From contig JADGCD010000112.1 of the NCBI GenBank assembly GCA_015229165.1, positions 1-7,215 of the forward strand: 7,215 nucleotides of DNA. Reading direction: 5' to 3'. The position numbers and the translations under genes were made by a program. Source of the DNA: Nitrospinota bacterium (GTDB taxonomy: Bacteria > Nitrospinota_A > UBA7883 > JADGGD01). The notes beneath the pieces were generated by a model. It saw only the letters and a program-made list of their open reading frames with translations, ran no database searches and was not told where the DNA came from. Shown here in pieces: positions 1 through 6,736 of this stretch (the first letter of the stretch is position 1; each line of letters starts with the position of its first letter).

Positions 1-1182
1 GACACGCTGGTGGCGATGGAGCGCAACGGCATGGCGGTCGACCCGGCGCAGCTTCTGGCCCTCTCCGCCGAGCTGGAGGCGCAGATGGGGACGCTGGAGG
101 CGAAGATCCGGTCGCAGGCGGGGGTCGATTTCAACGTCAACTCCCCAAAGCAACTGGGTGAAATCCTCTTCGACCGGCTGAAACTGCCGGGGGGGAAGAA
201 GACGAAAACCGGCTACTCCACCAGCCAGGACGTGCTGGAGGATCTGGCCATGATCCACCCGATGCCGGCCGACGTGGTGGAATACCGCCAACTGGCGAAA
301 CTGAAAAACACCTACGCCGACGCCCTGCCGAAGATGATCGACCGGGCCACGGGGCGGATTCACTCGTCGTTCAACCAGACGGTGGCGGCGACGGGGCGTC
401 TGTCGTCGTCCGACCCGAACCTGCAGAACATCCCGGTCCGGACCGAGACGGGGCGGCGCATCCGGCGGGCTTTCGTCGCCCCGCCGGGGCGGGTGATCGT
501 CTCGGCCGACTATTCGCAGATCGAGCTGCGCCTCATGGCCCATTTCTCGGGGGAGCCGAAGCTGCTCTCGGCCTTCGCCCGGAACGAGGATGTCCACGTG
601 CGGACGGCGGCCGAGGTCTTCCGGGTCGATCCGGCCTTCGTGACCGGCGACATGCGCCGGGTGGCGAAGACGGTCAACTTCGGGGTGATCTACGGGCAGA
701 CCCCCTTCGGACTGGCCAAGGAGCTGCGCATCCCGCAGATGGAGGCGAAACGCTATATCGACCACTATTTCGCCACCTATCCGGGTATCCGGGACTACAT
801 CGCGACCACCGTCGCCTTCGCCGTGAAGCATGGCTATGTGGAGACGCTGATGGGGCGCCGCCGCCCGCTGCCGGACATCCGCTCGTCGAACAAGCAGGTC
901 CGCTCGTTCGCGGAGAGAAACGCCGTGAACACGCCGATGCAGGGGTCGGCGGCGGACCTCATAAAGAAGGCGATGATCGCCATCCACCGGCGACTCCGGG
1001 AGGAGTCGTTCGCGTCGCTGATGGTGTTGCAGGTGCATGACGAGCTGGTCTTCGAGACGCCGGTGGACGAACGGGACCGGCTCATCGGCATGGTGAAGGA
1101 GGAGATGGAGGGGGTCGCCAAGCTGGCGGTCCCGCTGCTGGTGGACGCCCGCGCCGGGGCCAACTGGGACGAGGCGCATTGA
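1..1182 (+). CDS. polA: DNA polymerase I, C-terminal polymerase domain (5' end outside window)
   Basis: Template-directed DNA synthesis in repair and Okazaki-fragment maturation in the cytoplasm. The reading frame is open from base 1, so the visible 393 residues are the C-terminal part of a protein that is usually about 900 residues; the GTG at base 10 is internal, not a start. All three family A polymerase motifs are present. Motif A (DYSQIELR, 508-531) carries a catalytic Asp. The O-helix motif B (RRVAKTVNFGVIYG, 655-696) carries the Arg, Lys, Phe and Tyr that contact the incoming dNTP. Motif C (VHDE, 1033-1044) carries the second catalytic Asp. The template-binding stretch GRLSSSDPNLQNIP and the late ERNAVNTPMQGSAADLIK block are also intact. 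The 5' nuclease and 3'-5' exonuclease domains would lie upstream and cannot be judged. The stop codon overlaps the TTG start of the next gene. There is no sign of frameshift or decay. Confidence 0.97.
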   Translation, partial: DTLVAMERNGMAVDPAQLLALSAELEAQMGTLEAKIRSQAGVDFNVNSPKQLGEILFDRLKLPGGKKTKTGYSTSQDVLEDLAMIHPMPADVVEYRQLAKLKNTYADALPKMIDRATGRIHSSFNQTVAATGRLSSSDPNLQNIPVRTETGRRIRRAFVAPPGRVIVSADYSQIELRLMAHFSGEPKLLSAFARNEDVHVRTAAEVFRVDPAFVTGDMRRVAKTVNFGVIYGQTPFGLAKELRIPQMEAKRYIDHYFATYPGIRDYIATTVAFAVKHGYVETLMGRRRPLPDIRSSNKQVRSFAERNAVNTPMQGSAADLIKKAMIAIHRRLREESFASLMVLQVHDELVFETPVDERDRLIGMVKEEMEGVAKLAVPLLVDARAGANWDEAH

Positions 1183-1706
1183 GCGACGACACGGAGCGGG
1201 CGCTGGCCGATTACGCCGCCTTCGTGGCGGAGGCGGACGCCCGGATGGGGGCCCTGACGGCGCGTCACGGGGGGGCTATCACCTGTCACGCCGGCTGTGA
1301 CGACTGCTGCCGGGTGGAGCGGTCGGCGCTGCCGATCGAAGCGGAAATCGTCCGCCGGGCGCTGGCCGACCTTCCTCTTCCGACGATCGAACGACTCCGG
1401 GCGATCCCCCTCTCGCCGGACCGGTGCGCCCTCCTGCTGGACGGTCTCTGTGCGGTCTACCGGGCCCGGCCGCTGATCTGCCGGACCCACGGGGCGCCGT
1501 TGCTGGTCGATACGGGGGAGGAGATGGGGGTGTCGATCTGCGAGCTGAACATGGCCGGTTTTTCGGACATGCCTGACTTCTTGGACGACGACCTTTTCGA
1601 TACCGTGGCGGCCAATGGAGGGCTTTCCGCCCTCAACGACCGGTTCGTCGCCGCCTCGGGCTGTTCCCCGGATCGGGCGCCGCTGGGGCGCCTTTTGCGG
1701 GATTAA
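1179..1706 (+). CDS. YkgJ-family cysteine cluster protein
   Basis: A 175-residue soluble protein with the signature of the YkgJ / UPF0153 cysteine-cluster family. It has an N-terminal C-x3-C-x2-CC motif (Cys36, 40, 43, 44), then Cys83, Cys91, Cys101 in a CRTHG context, and Cys121 in CELN. Family members are thought to bind zinc or an iron-sulfur centre through these cysteines; their biochemical role is largely unknown, so none is assigned. The start is a TTG at 1179 overlapping the polA TGA (TTGA), with GAGG at 1171-1174 as ribosome-binding site. This arrangement suggests translational coupling to polA and the same transcript. Cys162 near the C-terminus lies outside the usual cluster. No signal peptide or membrane segment is visible. 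A GC-rich hairpin with a short T-run overlaps the last codons and could end the operon. Confidence 0.9.
   Translation: MSDDTERALADYAAFVAEADARMGALTARHGGAITCHAGCDDCCRVERSALPIEAEIVRRALADLPLPTIERLRAIPLSPDRCALLLDGLCAVYRARPLICRTHGAPLLVDTGEEMGVSICELNMAGFSDMPDFLDDDLFDTVAANGGLSALNDRFVAASGCSPDRAPLGRLLRD
1676..1696 (+). terminator. Possible weak intrinsic terminator at end of polA operon
   Basis: A perfect 6-bp GC stem (GGCGCC at 1676-1681 and 1687-1692, loop GCTGG) is followed directly by TTTT. It lies inside the final codons of the cysteine-cluster gene, ten bases before the stop. The short U-run makes it a weak terminator at best. GGCGCC is itself palindromic, so the stem may be coincidental in GC-rich DNA. 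Confidence 0.3.
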
Positions 1707-1751
1707 TCCGCCACTCGTTGCTTATCAGCCGGATAGGCGCCATTTCCTTCC

Positions 1752-1781
1752 TTGACACATCGTCCGGGGCTTGCGTATACT
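1752..1781 (+). promoter_or_regulatory. Sigma70-type promoter of the small zinc-ribbon gene
   Basis: A perfect -35 hexamer TTGACA (1752-1757) and a near-consensus -10 hexamer TATACT (1776-1781) are separated by 18 bases. Predicted transcription start is near 1788, about 25 bases before the ATG at 1813. This is the clearest housekeeping promoter in the window and suggests strong, constitutive expression of the gene behind it. Confidence 0.8.
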
Positions 1782-1812
1782 ACGGCCCTTTTCATCTGAC
1801 GGAAGGTGTGAC

Positions 1813-2034
1813 ATGACGAACAGCCGAAAAGGGGCGGCCCGGTGCCGCCATTGCGGTGGCGCTCTGATCGAGCGGTTCGGCGAAGGTTCGTGCGTGATGT
1901 GCGGACGGGCGGCGGAGCATATGTGCGATTTGTGCCAGTTCGTGGAGCCGCCGAAACCGGAACCGAAAAAACGGGCGGCTGGCGTCGTGGCGTCGACGAC
2001 GCGAAAAGGCGCCAAGAAGAAGGCGTCGGTCTGA
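1813..2034 (+). CDS. Small zinc-ribbon-like protein with lysine-rich tail
   Basis: A 73-residue protein that I do not recognise as a named family. It has three CxxC pairs: Cys11/Cys14 (CRHC), Cys27/Cys30 (CVMC) and Cys38/Cys41 (CDLC). Any two pairs could form a zinc ribbon; the third pair, and His13 and His36, leave extra ligands. Residues 46-73 form a Pro/Lys/Arg-rich, probably disordered basic tail (EPPKPEPKKR, then KGAKKK), as seen in many nucleic-acid-binding small proteins, so RNA or DNA binding is a plausible inference only. I chose the ATG at 1813 over an upstream in-frame TTG at 1771, which lies in the promoter -10 region; GGAAGG (1801-1806) is well placed before 1813. It has its own strong promoter and precedes a tRNA gene by 69 bases. 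Confidence 0.78.
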   Translation: MTNSRKGAARCRHCGGALIERFGEGSCVMCGRAAEHMCDLCQFVEPPKPEPKKRAAGVVASTTRKGAKKKASV

Positions 2035-2050
2035 CGCTCTTCGTCCTTTG

Positions 2051-2082
2051 AAAAAACCGTGGCGCCTTGCGGGGGGCCACGG
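2051..2082 (-). terminator. Hairpin with minus-strand U-tract upstream of the tRNA
   Basis: CCGTGGC (2057-2063) pairs with GCCACGG (2076-2082), and the stem can continue with CC/GG (2065-2066, 2073-2074) past one G-G mismatch. Six A residues at 2051-2056 make it a good intrinsic terminator when read on the minus strand: stem followed by TTTTTT. On the plus strand the stem is followed by TATACTTT, not a clean U-run. No minus-strand gene is visible to its right, so what it terminates is unclear; it may insulate the tRNA or act weakly on the upstream small gene. Confidence 0.5.
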
Positions 2083-2088
2083 TATACT
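2083..2088 (+). promoter_or_regulatory. Putative -10 element of tRNA-Val promoter
   Basis: TATACT, identical to the -10 of the zinc-ribbon gene promoter, lies 15 bases before the first base of the mature tRNA. This would give a 5' leader of roughly ten bases. No good -35 hexamer is found 16-18 bases upstream (sequence there is TGGCGC-like), and the upstream hairpin occupies the spacer, so this is a tentative call. Confidence 0.45.
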
Positions 2089-2103
2089 TTCCCCTTCCTG
2101 CGC

Positions 2104-2178
2104 GGGCGGTTAACTCAGCGGGAGAGTGCCTCCTTCACACGGAGGAAGCCACAGGTTCAATCCCTGTACCGCCCACCA
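2104..2178 (+). tRNA. tRNA-Val (anticodon CAC)
   Basis: A complete cloverleaf of 75 nt. The acceptor stem is GGGCGGT (2104-2110) with ACCGCCC (2168-2174). The D-stem is ACTC/GAGT (2113-2116, 2124-2127). The anticodon stem CCTCC/GGAGG (2129-2133, 2141-2145) closes the 7-base loop TTCACAC, giving anticodon CAC at 2136-2138, which reads the valine codon GUG. The variable loop is AAGCC. The T-arm is ACAGG-TTCAATC-CCTGT (2151-2167). The discriminator is A (2175), as expected for tRNA-Val, and CCA (2176-2178) is encoded. All stems are perfectly paired. The last eight bases are part of a direct repeat with a second copy about 102 bases downstream. Confidence 0.97.
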
Positions 2179-2203
2179 GCGACTACGCGTCGCGGCGATC
2201 TTC
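2171..2203 (+). repeat. Direct repeat, copy 1 (overlaps tRNA 3' end)
   Basis: 33 bases starting with the last eight bases of tRNA-Val, matching 2273-2305 at 30 positions; the differences are bases 5, 8 and 14 of the repeat. The right 25 bases differ at only one position. Each copy contains a small dyad, GCGAC-N5-GTCGC (2179-2193 here). No clean T-run follows, so it is a poor terminator for the tRNA. Possible readings are an attachment-site remnant, a duplicated tRNA tail, or a REP-like unit. Confidence 0.8.
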
Positions 2204-2272
2204 CCCCCTCCCACGATAATCTCCGGCGTCTCCGCCGCCTTGTCCTCGACAGGTTAAGGGGGCCTGCCATCT

Positions 2273-2305
2273 GCCCGCCGGCGACAACGCGTCGCGGCGA
2301 TCTTC
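2273..2305 (+). repeat. Direct repeat, copy 2
   Basis: Second copy of the 33-base repeat, 102 bases downstream of the first. Its left part (GCCCGCCG) resembles the tRNA 3' end GCCCACCA with two A-to-G differences. A further CCTG is seen a few bases upstream, where the tRNA has CCTGT, so this copy may derive from a decayed tRNA tail. Confidence 0.8.
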
Positions 2306-2343
2306 TCCGCATATCGAAAAATATCCGCCCCTCGTCGCATCCC

Positions 2344-2365
2344 CAGTAGTTCTCCGAAAGTACTG
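2344..2365. promoter_or_regulatory. 22-base dyad upstream of the sigma54-type promoter
   Basis: An inverted repeat of the form CAGTA-n-TT-n6-AA-n-TACTG (7 of 11 position pairs complementary). It lies about 145 bases upstream of the -24 GG of the sigma54-type element, the distance at which enhancer-binding activators usually bind. This is a candidate activator site by position and symmetry only; no known consensus is matched. Confidence 0.35.
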
Positions 2366-2509
2366 CGCGCCTCGCCACACCCTGTCAGGCGACCCCTTTC
2401 CCTTCCTCATTGAACGTTTTGACTTCCCCGAGAGCGGCGCTTCGTCGGTTTCTCCACCCTTCGCAGCGGGCAAATTGTTTTAACACGCTGACATAACGTC
2501 GGTTGACGC

Positions 2510-2526
2510 TTGGCGGGTCTTTTGCA
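2510..2526 (+). promoter_or_regulatory. Sigma54-type -24/-12 promoter of the hybrid kinase
   Basis: TTGGCGGGTCTTTTGCA fits the sigma54 (RpoN) consensus TTGGCACG-N4-TTGCW at 10 of the 11 usually strongest positions (TTGGC, G, TTGCA). The required GG (2512-2513) and GC (2524-2525) are exactly 10 bases apart. Transcription would begin near 2537, giving a leader of about 77 bases before the ATG at 2614. No competing sigma70 promoter was found nearby: the TTGACG at 2503 has no -10 partner. If real, the kinase depends on RpoN and an enhancer-binding activator. Confidence 0.6.
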
Positions 2527-2613
2527 CAACGCTTCCTCTCAAACAGCGCCCCGTCTGCGGGCGATTCTCAGAAAACCGTTCCCCCGAAGGGGATCGTGCG
2601 GAGGTTAACGGGG

Positions 2614-4545
<1,932 letters not shown>

Positions 4546-4563
4546 GGTCGCCCCCGCCTGCGC

Positions 4564-4569
4564 TATCAT
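4564..4569 (+). promoter_or_regulatory. -10-like hexamer just before the LON-domain gene
   Basis: TATCAT ends six bases before the ATG at 4576, so a transcript from here would start at or next to the start codon (leaderless). No good -35 is visible (GGTGAG-like at the expected position). Read-through from the kinase gene is an alternative way to express the gene. Confidence 0.35.
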
Positions 4570-4575
4570 GGGGGA

Positions 4576-5271
4576 ATGATCCTCTTTCCCGACCAGGCCG
4601 GCGTGCCGCAGACCGTCCCCCTCTTCCCCCTGGGAGAGGTGGTCTTCTTCCCCTTCACCGATCTCCAACTGCACGTCTTCGAGCCCCGTTACCGGGCGAT
4701 GGTGAAGGCGGCCAACGAGGGGGAGGGGCATATCGCCATGGCGATCTTCCTCCCCGGCTGGGAGCCTGATTATGCAAACGCCCCGGCCATCCGTTCCGTC
4801 GTCACCGTGGGGCGGCTGGCGAAGGTCCGCCCGGAGCCGGACGGCCGTTTCTACATCACCTTGACCGGGGTGACGAAAGCGCGCGTGGTGGAGGAGATCA
4901 CCGACCCGGCCCCTTACCGCCGCGCCCGGATCGAACCGCTTCCCGACGGGCCGCTCGACGCCCAACGGGAGGAGGCCATCGCCGTAGCCCGCGAGGTGAC
5001 GCAGATCGTCCGGAAAGTGGCGACGCCCGCCACGCTGGCCCGGTTGCGCCCGCCGGAGGAGGATGAACCGACCGACCGGGCGTTGATCGCTTTTTCCTAC
5101 CGGATGGCCCACGAGCTGAAGGTCGATACCGACGGGCGGATCGCCCTGCTGGAGACGGTCTCCTGTCTCGACCGGCTCGCCCGCGCCCGGACGATCCTTT
5201 CCGCCGTGGAGGCGATCATGGACGCCGCCCCCCGTGGGACCGGCCCGTTCCACGGCTTCTCGCTGAACTGA
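4576..5271 (+). CDS. Stand-alone LON substrate-binding domain protein
   Basis: A 231-residue protein matching the N-terminal (LAN / LON substrate-binding) domain of Lon protease without any ATPase or protease domain. The diagnostic block is near the start: VPLFPLGEVVFFPFTDLQLHVFEPRYRAM (about residues 14-42). It is followed by the usual beta-rich core (VVTVGRLAKV, RFYITLTGVTKARV) and a helical C-terminal part. Length is typical for this single-domain family. Its role is unproven; protein or peptide recognition is inferred from the Lon domain. The start is almost forced: upstream in frame lies only the kinase stop codon 30 bases away, with no GTG or TTG between. No properly spaced Shine-Dalgarno exists (GGGGGA abuts the ATG), so translation may be leaderless or re-initiated from the kinase. 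The link to the kinase may be only positional. Confidence 0.92.
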   Translation: MILFPDQAGVPQTVPLFPLGEVVFFPFTDLQLHVFEPRYRAMVKAANEGEGHIAMAIFLPGWEPDYANAPAIRSVVTVGRLAKVRPEPDGRFYITLTGVTKARVVEEITDPAPYRRARIEPLPDGPLDAQREEAIAVAREVTQIVRKVATPATLARLRPPEEDEPTDRALIAFSYRMAHELKVDTDGRIALLETVSCLDRLARARTILSAVEAIMDAAPRGTGPFHGFSLN

Positions 5272-5345
5272 AGAGAAGAGTCCCCCATTTGGTATGGTGG
5301 AGCGACGATGGGAGCGGCATTCGTGAAAAGGGTGGAGTCCTTCTC

Positions 5346-5663
5346 CTAGGTAAACGGGGTAAGAAGCAGGCCGTACGCCTCCTCCGGGTCGAGCGGCGGG
5401 TCCCCCTCTTCGAAGCGAACCAGTCCATAGCCCGACGCTTTCGCCTCCTCCATCAGCCGCATCCGGGCCCAGTCCGGAACCGCACCGGCGTCGCCGAGGA
5501 AATGGATCATCACCTTCGCCGGGCGCAGCTCTGCCCGCATCGCCGGGTGGGCCATCACCTCCCGCCAGTCGACCCGCCCCAGTTCGATCCGCTCCCCCGT
5601 CCGCGACGACCATGCCCGGACCGAGCCGTCCGCCAGGTCGATGAGGGTATAGACCAGTTCCAT
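5346..5663 (-). CDS. Hypothetical protein, 105 residues, divergent from the next gene
   Basis: I do not recognise this protein. It begins MELVYTLIDLADGSVRAWSSRTGERIELG, which reads as two or three short beta strands with turns, followed by a helical middle (WREVMAHPAMRAEL), a strand AKVMIHFLG, another helix (PDWARMRLMEEAKASGYG) and an acidic C-terminus. It has no cysteine, signal peptide or membrane segment, so a small soluble mixed alpha/beta protein is expected. I chose the ATG at 5663 because GGAAGGG lies six bases upstream; an in-frame ATG at 5693 has no such site and lies in the promoter. It converges with the LON-domain gene and diverges from the 151-residue gene with overlapping promoter elements. 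GC-rich codon use matches its neighbours. Opposite-strand frames are open here too, so the call rests mainly on the start site and promoter context. Confidence 0.65.
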   Translation of the reverse strand: MELVYTLIDLADGSVRAWSSRTGERIELGRVDWREVMAHPAMRAELRPAKVMIHFLGDAGAVPDWARMRLMEEAKASGYGLVRFEEGDPPLDPEEAYGLLLTPFT

Positions 5664-5681
5664 CGTTTTCCCTTCCGTTCT

Positions 5682-5690
5682 TGCTACAAT
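5682..5690 (+). promoter_or_regulatory. Extended -10 promoter for the 151-residue gene / cdd operon
   Basis: TGCTACAAT is an extended -10 element: TG (5682-5683), one base, then TACAAT (5685-5690). Transcription would start near 5697, about 21 bases before the ATG at 5718. The -35 region is weak, as is common for extended -10 promoters. Confidence 0.55.
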
Positions 5691-5694
5691 CATA
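5689..5694 (-). promoter_or_regulatory. -10 element for the divergent 105-residue gene
   Basis: Reading the minus strand, TATGAT lies about 25 bases before the ATG at 5663, giving a short leader that contains the GGAAGGG ribosome-binding site. It overlaps the plus-strand TACAAT by two bases, so RNA polymerase cannot occupy both promoters at once. A -35 match is poor (TTGGCT-like with an 18-base spacer). Confidence 0.45.
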
Positions 5695-5717
5695 CCGGTA
5701 ACAGGACACGGGAGCCA

Positions 5718-6173
5718 ATGGCCGCAGCGGTGTCGAAAAAGCAGAAGGGGCTCGAACTGGTCGTCGGCGCCAAAGCCTTGCGCGCCCCCGACCTGGCCGG
5801 GCTGGGTGTGTCCCGTCCCGCCCCCACCGATGAAGAGCGGGCCGCGGCTCTCGAAAACCTGCTGACCAACGTCCTGACCGGCGGGCTGACCGCCCCCGTC
5901 TGCGCCGCCGCCCGCGCCGACCGCGAGATATTGCGGCGCCTTTTCGACCGGCTGGAGCGGGAGGCCGCCTACTGGGTGCGCCTGCGCTACGTTCCCGCCG
6001 CCGCCCTGGCCGACGACTACACCCTCTCCTACCTGCTCAAGGCCCTCGGGCGCGACGAGATCAGCATCGTCACCATCAACCAGATACTGGGCTACTTCGA
6101 CGGCCTGACCAAGCGGCTGGTCTTCCCCGACGAGAAGACCGGGCTGATCTCCAAGAAAGAGGGGAAGAAATGA
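5718..6173 (+). CDS. Hypothetical protein, 151 residues, translationally coupled to cdd
   Basis: I do not recognise this protein. It has a basic N-terminus (KKQKG), a Pro-rich linker (SRPAPTDEE), and a mainly helical body with a charged amphipathic stretch around residues 67-84 (ARADREILRRLFDRLEREA). After a YTLSYLLKALGRDEISIVTINQILGYFDGLTKRL segment it ends in a lysine-rich tail (SKKEGKK). One cysteine is present (APVCAAA); no signal peptide, membrane segment or catalytic motif is evident. The ATG at 5718 is preceded by GGGAG only three bases away, a short but usable spacing, and by the extended -10 promoter; a longer in-frame reading back to 5289 would run through that promoter and the opposite-strand gene. 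Its TGA overlaps the ATG of cdd (ATGA), so both are made from one message. Confidence 0.8.
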   Translation: MAAAVSKKQKGLELVVGAKALRAPDLAGLGVSRPAPTDEERAAALENLLTNVLTGGLTAPVCAAARADREILRRLFDRLEREAAYWVRLRYVPAAALADDYTLSYLLKALGRDEISIVTINQILGYFDGLTKRLVFPDEKTGLISKKEGKK

Positions 6174-6556
6174 CCGACGACGATCTGCTGGCGGAGGCGA
6201 AAAAGGCCATGACCGGCGCCTATGCCCCCTACAGCCGGTTCCGGGTAGGGGCGGCGCTGGTCACGCGGGACGGCCAGCTCTTCACCGGGGCCAACGTGGA
6301 GAACGCAAGCTACGGTCTGACCCTCTGCGCCGAGCGGGTGGCGGTGGTCAAAGGGGTCACCGCCGGGGCGGTCGGGTTCGACCGGATCGCCGTGGTCTCG
6401 TCGTCGGGTGAAGAGACCTTCCCCTGCGGCGCCTGCCGTCAGGTTCTCCACGAGTTCGGAACGAAAGCCGTCATCGTGGCCGCCGACGAGGGGCGCCCCG
6501 TCACCCACCTGATGACGGCGCTCTTGCCGCACGCATTTGGCCCCGACTCTCTGTAA
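6170..6556 (+). CDS. cdd: Cytidine deaminase
   Basis: Hydrolytic deamination of cytidine and deoxycytidine to uridine and deoxyuridine in pyrimidine salvage; cytosolic and zinc-dependent. At 128 residues it matches the short, homotetrameric class rather than the roughly 290-residue dimeric class. The zinc and catalytic motifs are complete: CAER with ligand Cys53 and catalytic Glu55, and PCGACRQVL with ligands Cys86 and Cys89. The nucleoside-binding region AYAPYSRFRVGAAL and the FTGANVENASYGLTLCAER block are also typical. The ATG overlaps the stop of the upstream unknown gene, and GAGGGG (6159-6164) is five bases before it. A pairing of cdd with an unknown 151-residue gene is not a layout I know; it may be a loose co-transcription. 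The message probably runs on through the structured stretch to the terminator at 6780-6818. Confidence 0.97.
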   Translation: MTDDDLLAEAKKAMTGAYAPYSRFRVGAALVTRDGQLFTGANVENASYGLTLCAERVAVVKGVTAGAVGFDRIAVVSSSGEETFPCGACRQVLHEFGTKAVIVAADEGRPVTHLMTALLPHAFGPDSL

Positions 6557-6736
6557 TCCCCTGATTGACGAGAAGCCAAAAGCGAACGCCCACTTCTTTC
6601 GCTTGCACGCAGGATTGCGAAGCGGAATTTGCGGATGCGCGAATAAGTGGAAGTTTGCTGCGGGAAGCAAATACGCAAGTGCAGACAAATCAGATGAAAT
6701 GGCAAAAGCAGATTTTGGCGCCTTGCTTGCTTTGTA
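6557..6736 (+). other. AT-richer, inverted-repeat-rich stretch downstream of cdd
   Basis: Composition shifts sharply: 27 of the 60 bases at 6661-6720 are G or C. Several inverted repeats nest in it. GCCAAAA (6575-6581) pairs with TTTTGGC (6713-6719) and could close the whole segment. CCACTT (6590-6595) plus TTCGC (6598-6602) pair with GCGAA (6639-6643) plus AAGTGG (6645-6650). CGCA-GGAT-TGCG spans 6608-6619. TTTGCT-GCGGGA-AGCAAA spans 6654-6671. Short open frames exist on both strands but none has a ribosome-binding site or recognisable product. It could be a structured 3' UTR, a non-coding RNA, or a repeat-type insertion. Confidence 0.55.
6715..6731 (+). promoter_or_regulatory. Second sigma54-like -24/-12 element
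   Basis: TTGGCGCCTTGCTTGCT fits TTGGCACG-N4-TTGCW at TTGGC, one internal C and TTGCT, with GG (6717-6718) and GC (6729-6730) exactly 10 bases apart. Predicted start is near 6742. No gene follows on this strand; only two hairpins and a terminator do, so the product would be a short RNA. The element overlaps the right arm of the closing inverted repeat of the AT-rich stretch, so it could alternatively be incidental. Confidence 0.4.

Larger units (their letters stand above)
2179..2613. other. 435-base intergenic region between tRNA-Val and the hybrid kinase
   Basis: No convincing coding sequence: reading frames here are short, lack ribosome-binding sites, or cross the repeats. Contents in order are: the rest of direct repeat 1; a small hairpin CGGCG-TCTC-CGCCG at 2224-2237; direct repeat 2 at 2273-2305; a 22-base dyad at 2344-2365; a short inverted repeat CGTC-GGTT-GACG at 2497-2508; a sigma54-type element at 2510-2526; and a leader of about 77 bases up to the kinase ATG. 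Base composition is less GC-rich than the genes around 2310-2350 and 2470-2500. Confidence 0.7.

Noticed and set aside
1684..1699. GG-N10-GC match near the end of the cysteine-cluster gene
   Set aside because: Only the dinucleotides and some flanking bases fit; the -24 TGGC core is missing and the gene behind it has a clear sigma70 promoter.
2179..2305. CRISPR-like repeat pair
   Set aside because: Only two copies with a spacer-sized gap of about 69 bases, an imperfect repeat, and no cas genes.
2503..2531. TTGACG as a sigma70 -35 for the kinase
   Set aside because: The hexamer 17 bases downstream is ACAACG, not a -10; the overlapping sigma54-type element is a better match.
2503..2613. Earlier TTG start adding 37 residues to the hybrid kinase
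   Set aside because: It lies upstream of the sigma54-type element and has no ribosome-binding site, whereas ATG 2614 has GGAGG nine bases before it.
5308..5349. 13-codon open frame with a GGTGGAG-like site (MGAAFVKRVESFS)
   Set aside because: Too short to separate from chance, with no strong promoter, and it overlaps the stop of the 105-residue minus gene.
5289..5717. N-terminal extension of the 151-residue gene back to 5289
   Set aside because: It runs antisense through the 105-residue gene and through the extended -10 promoter; ATG 5718 has a nearby GGGAG and a sensible N-terminus.
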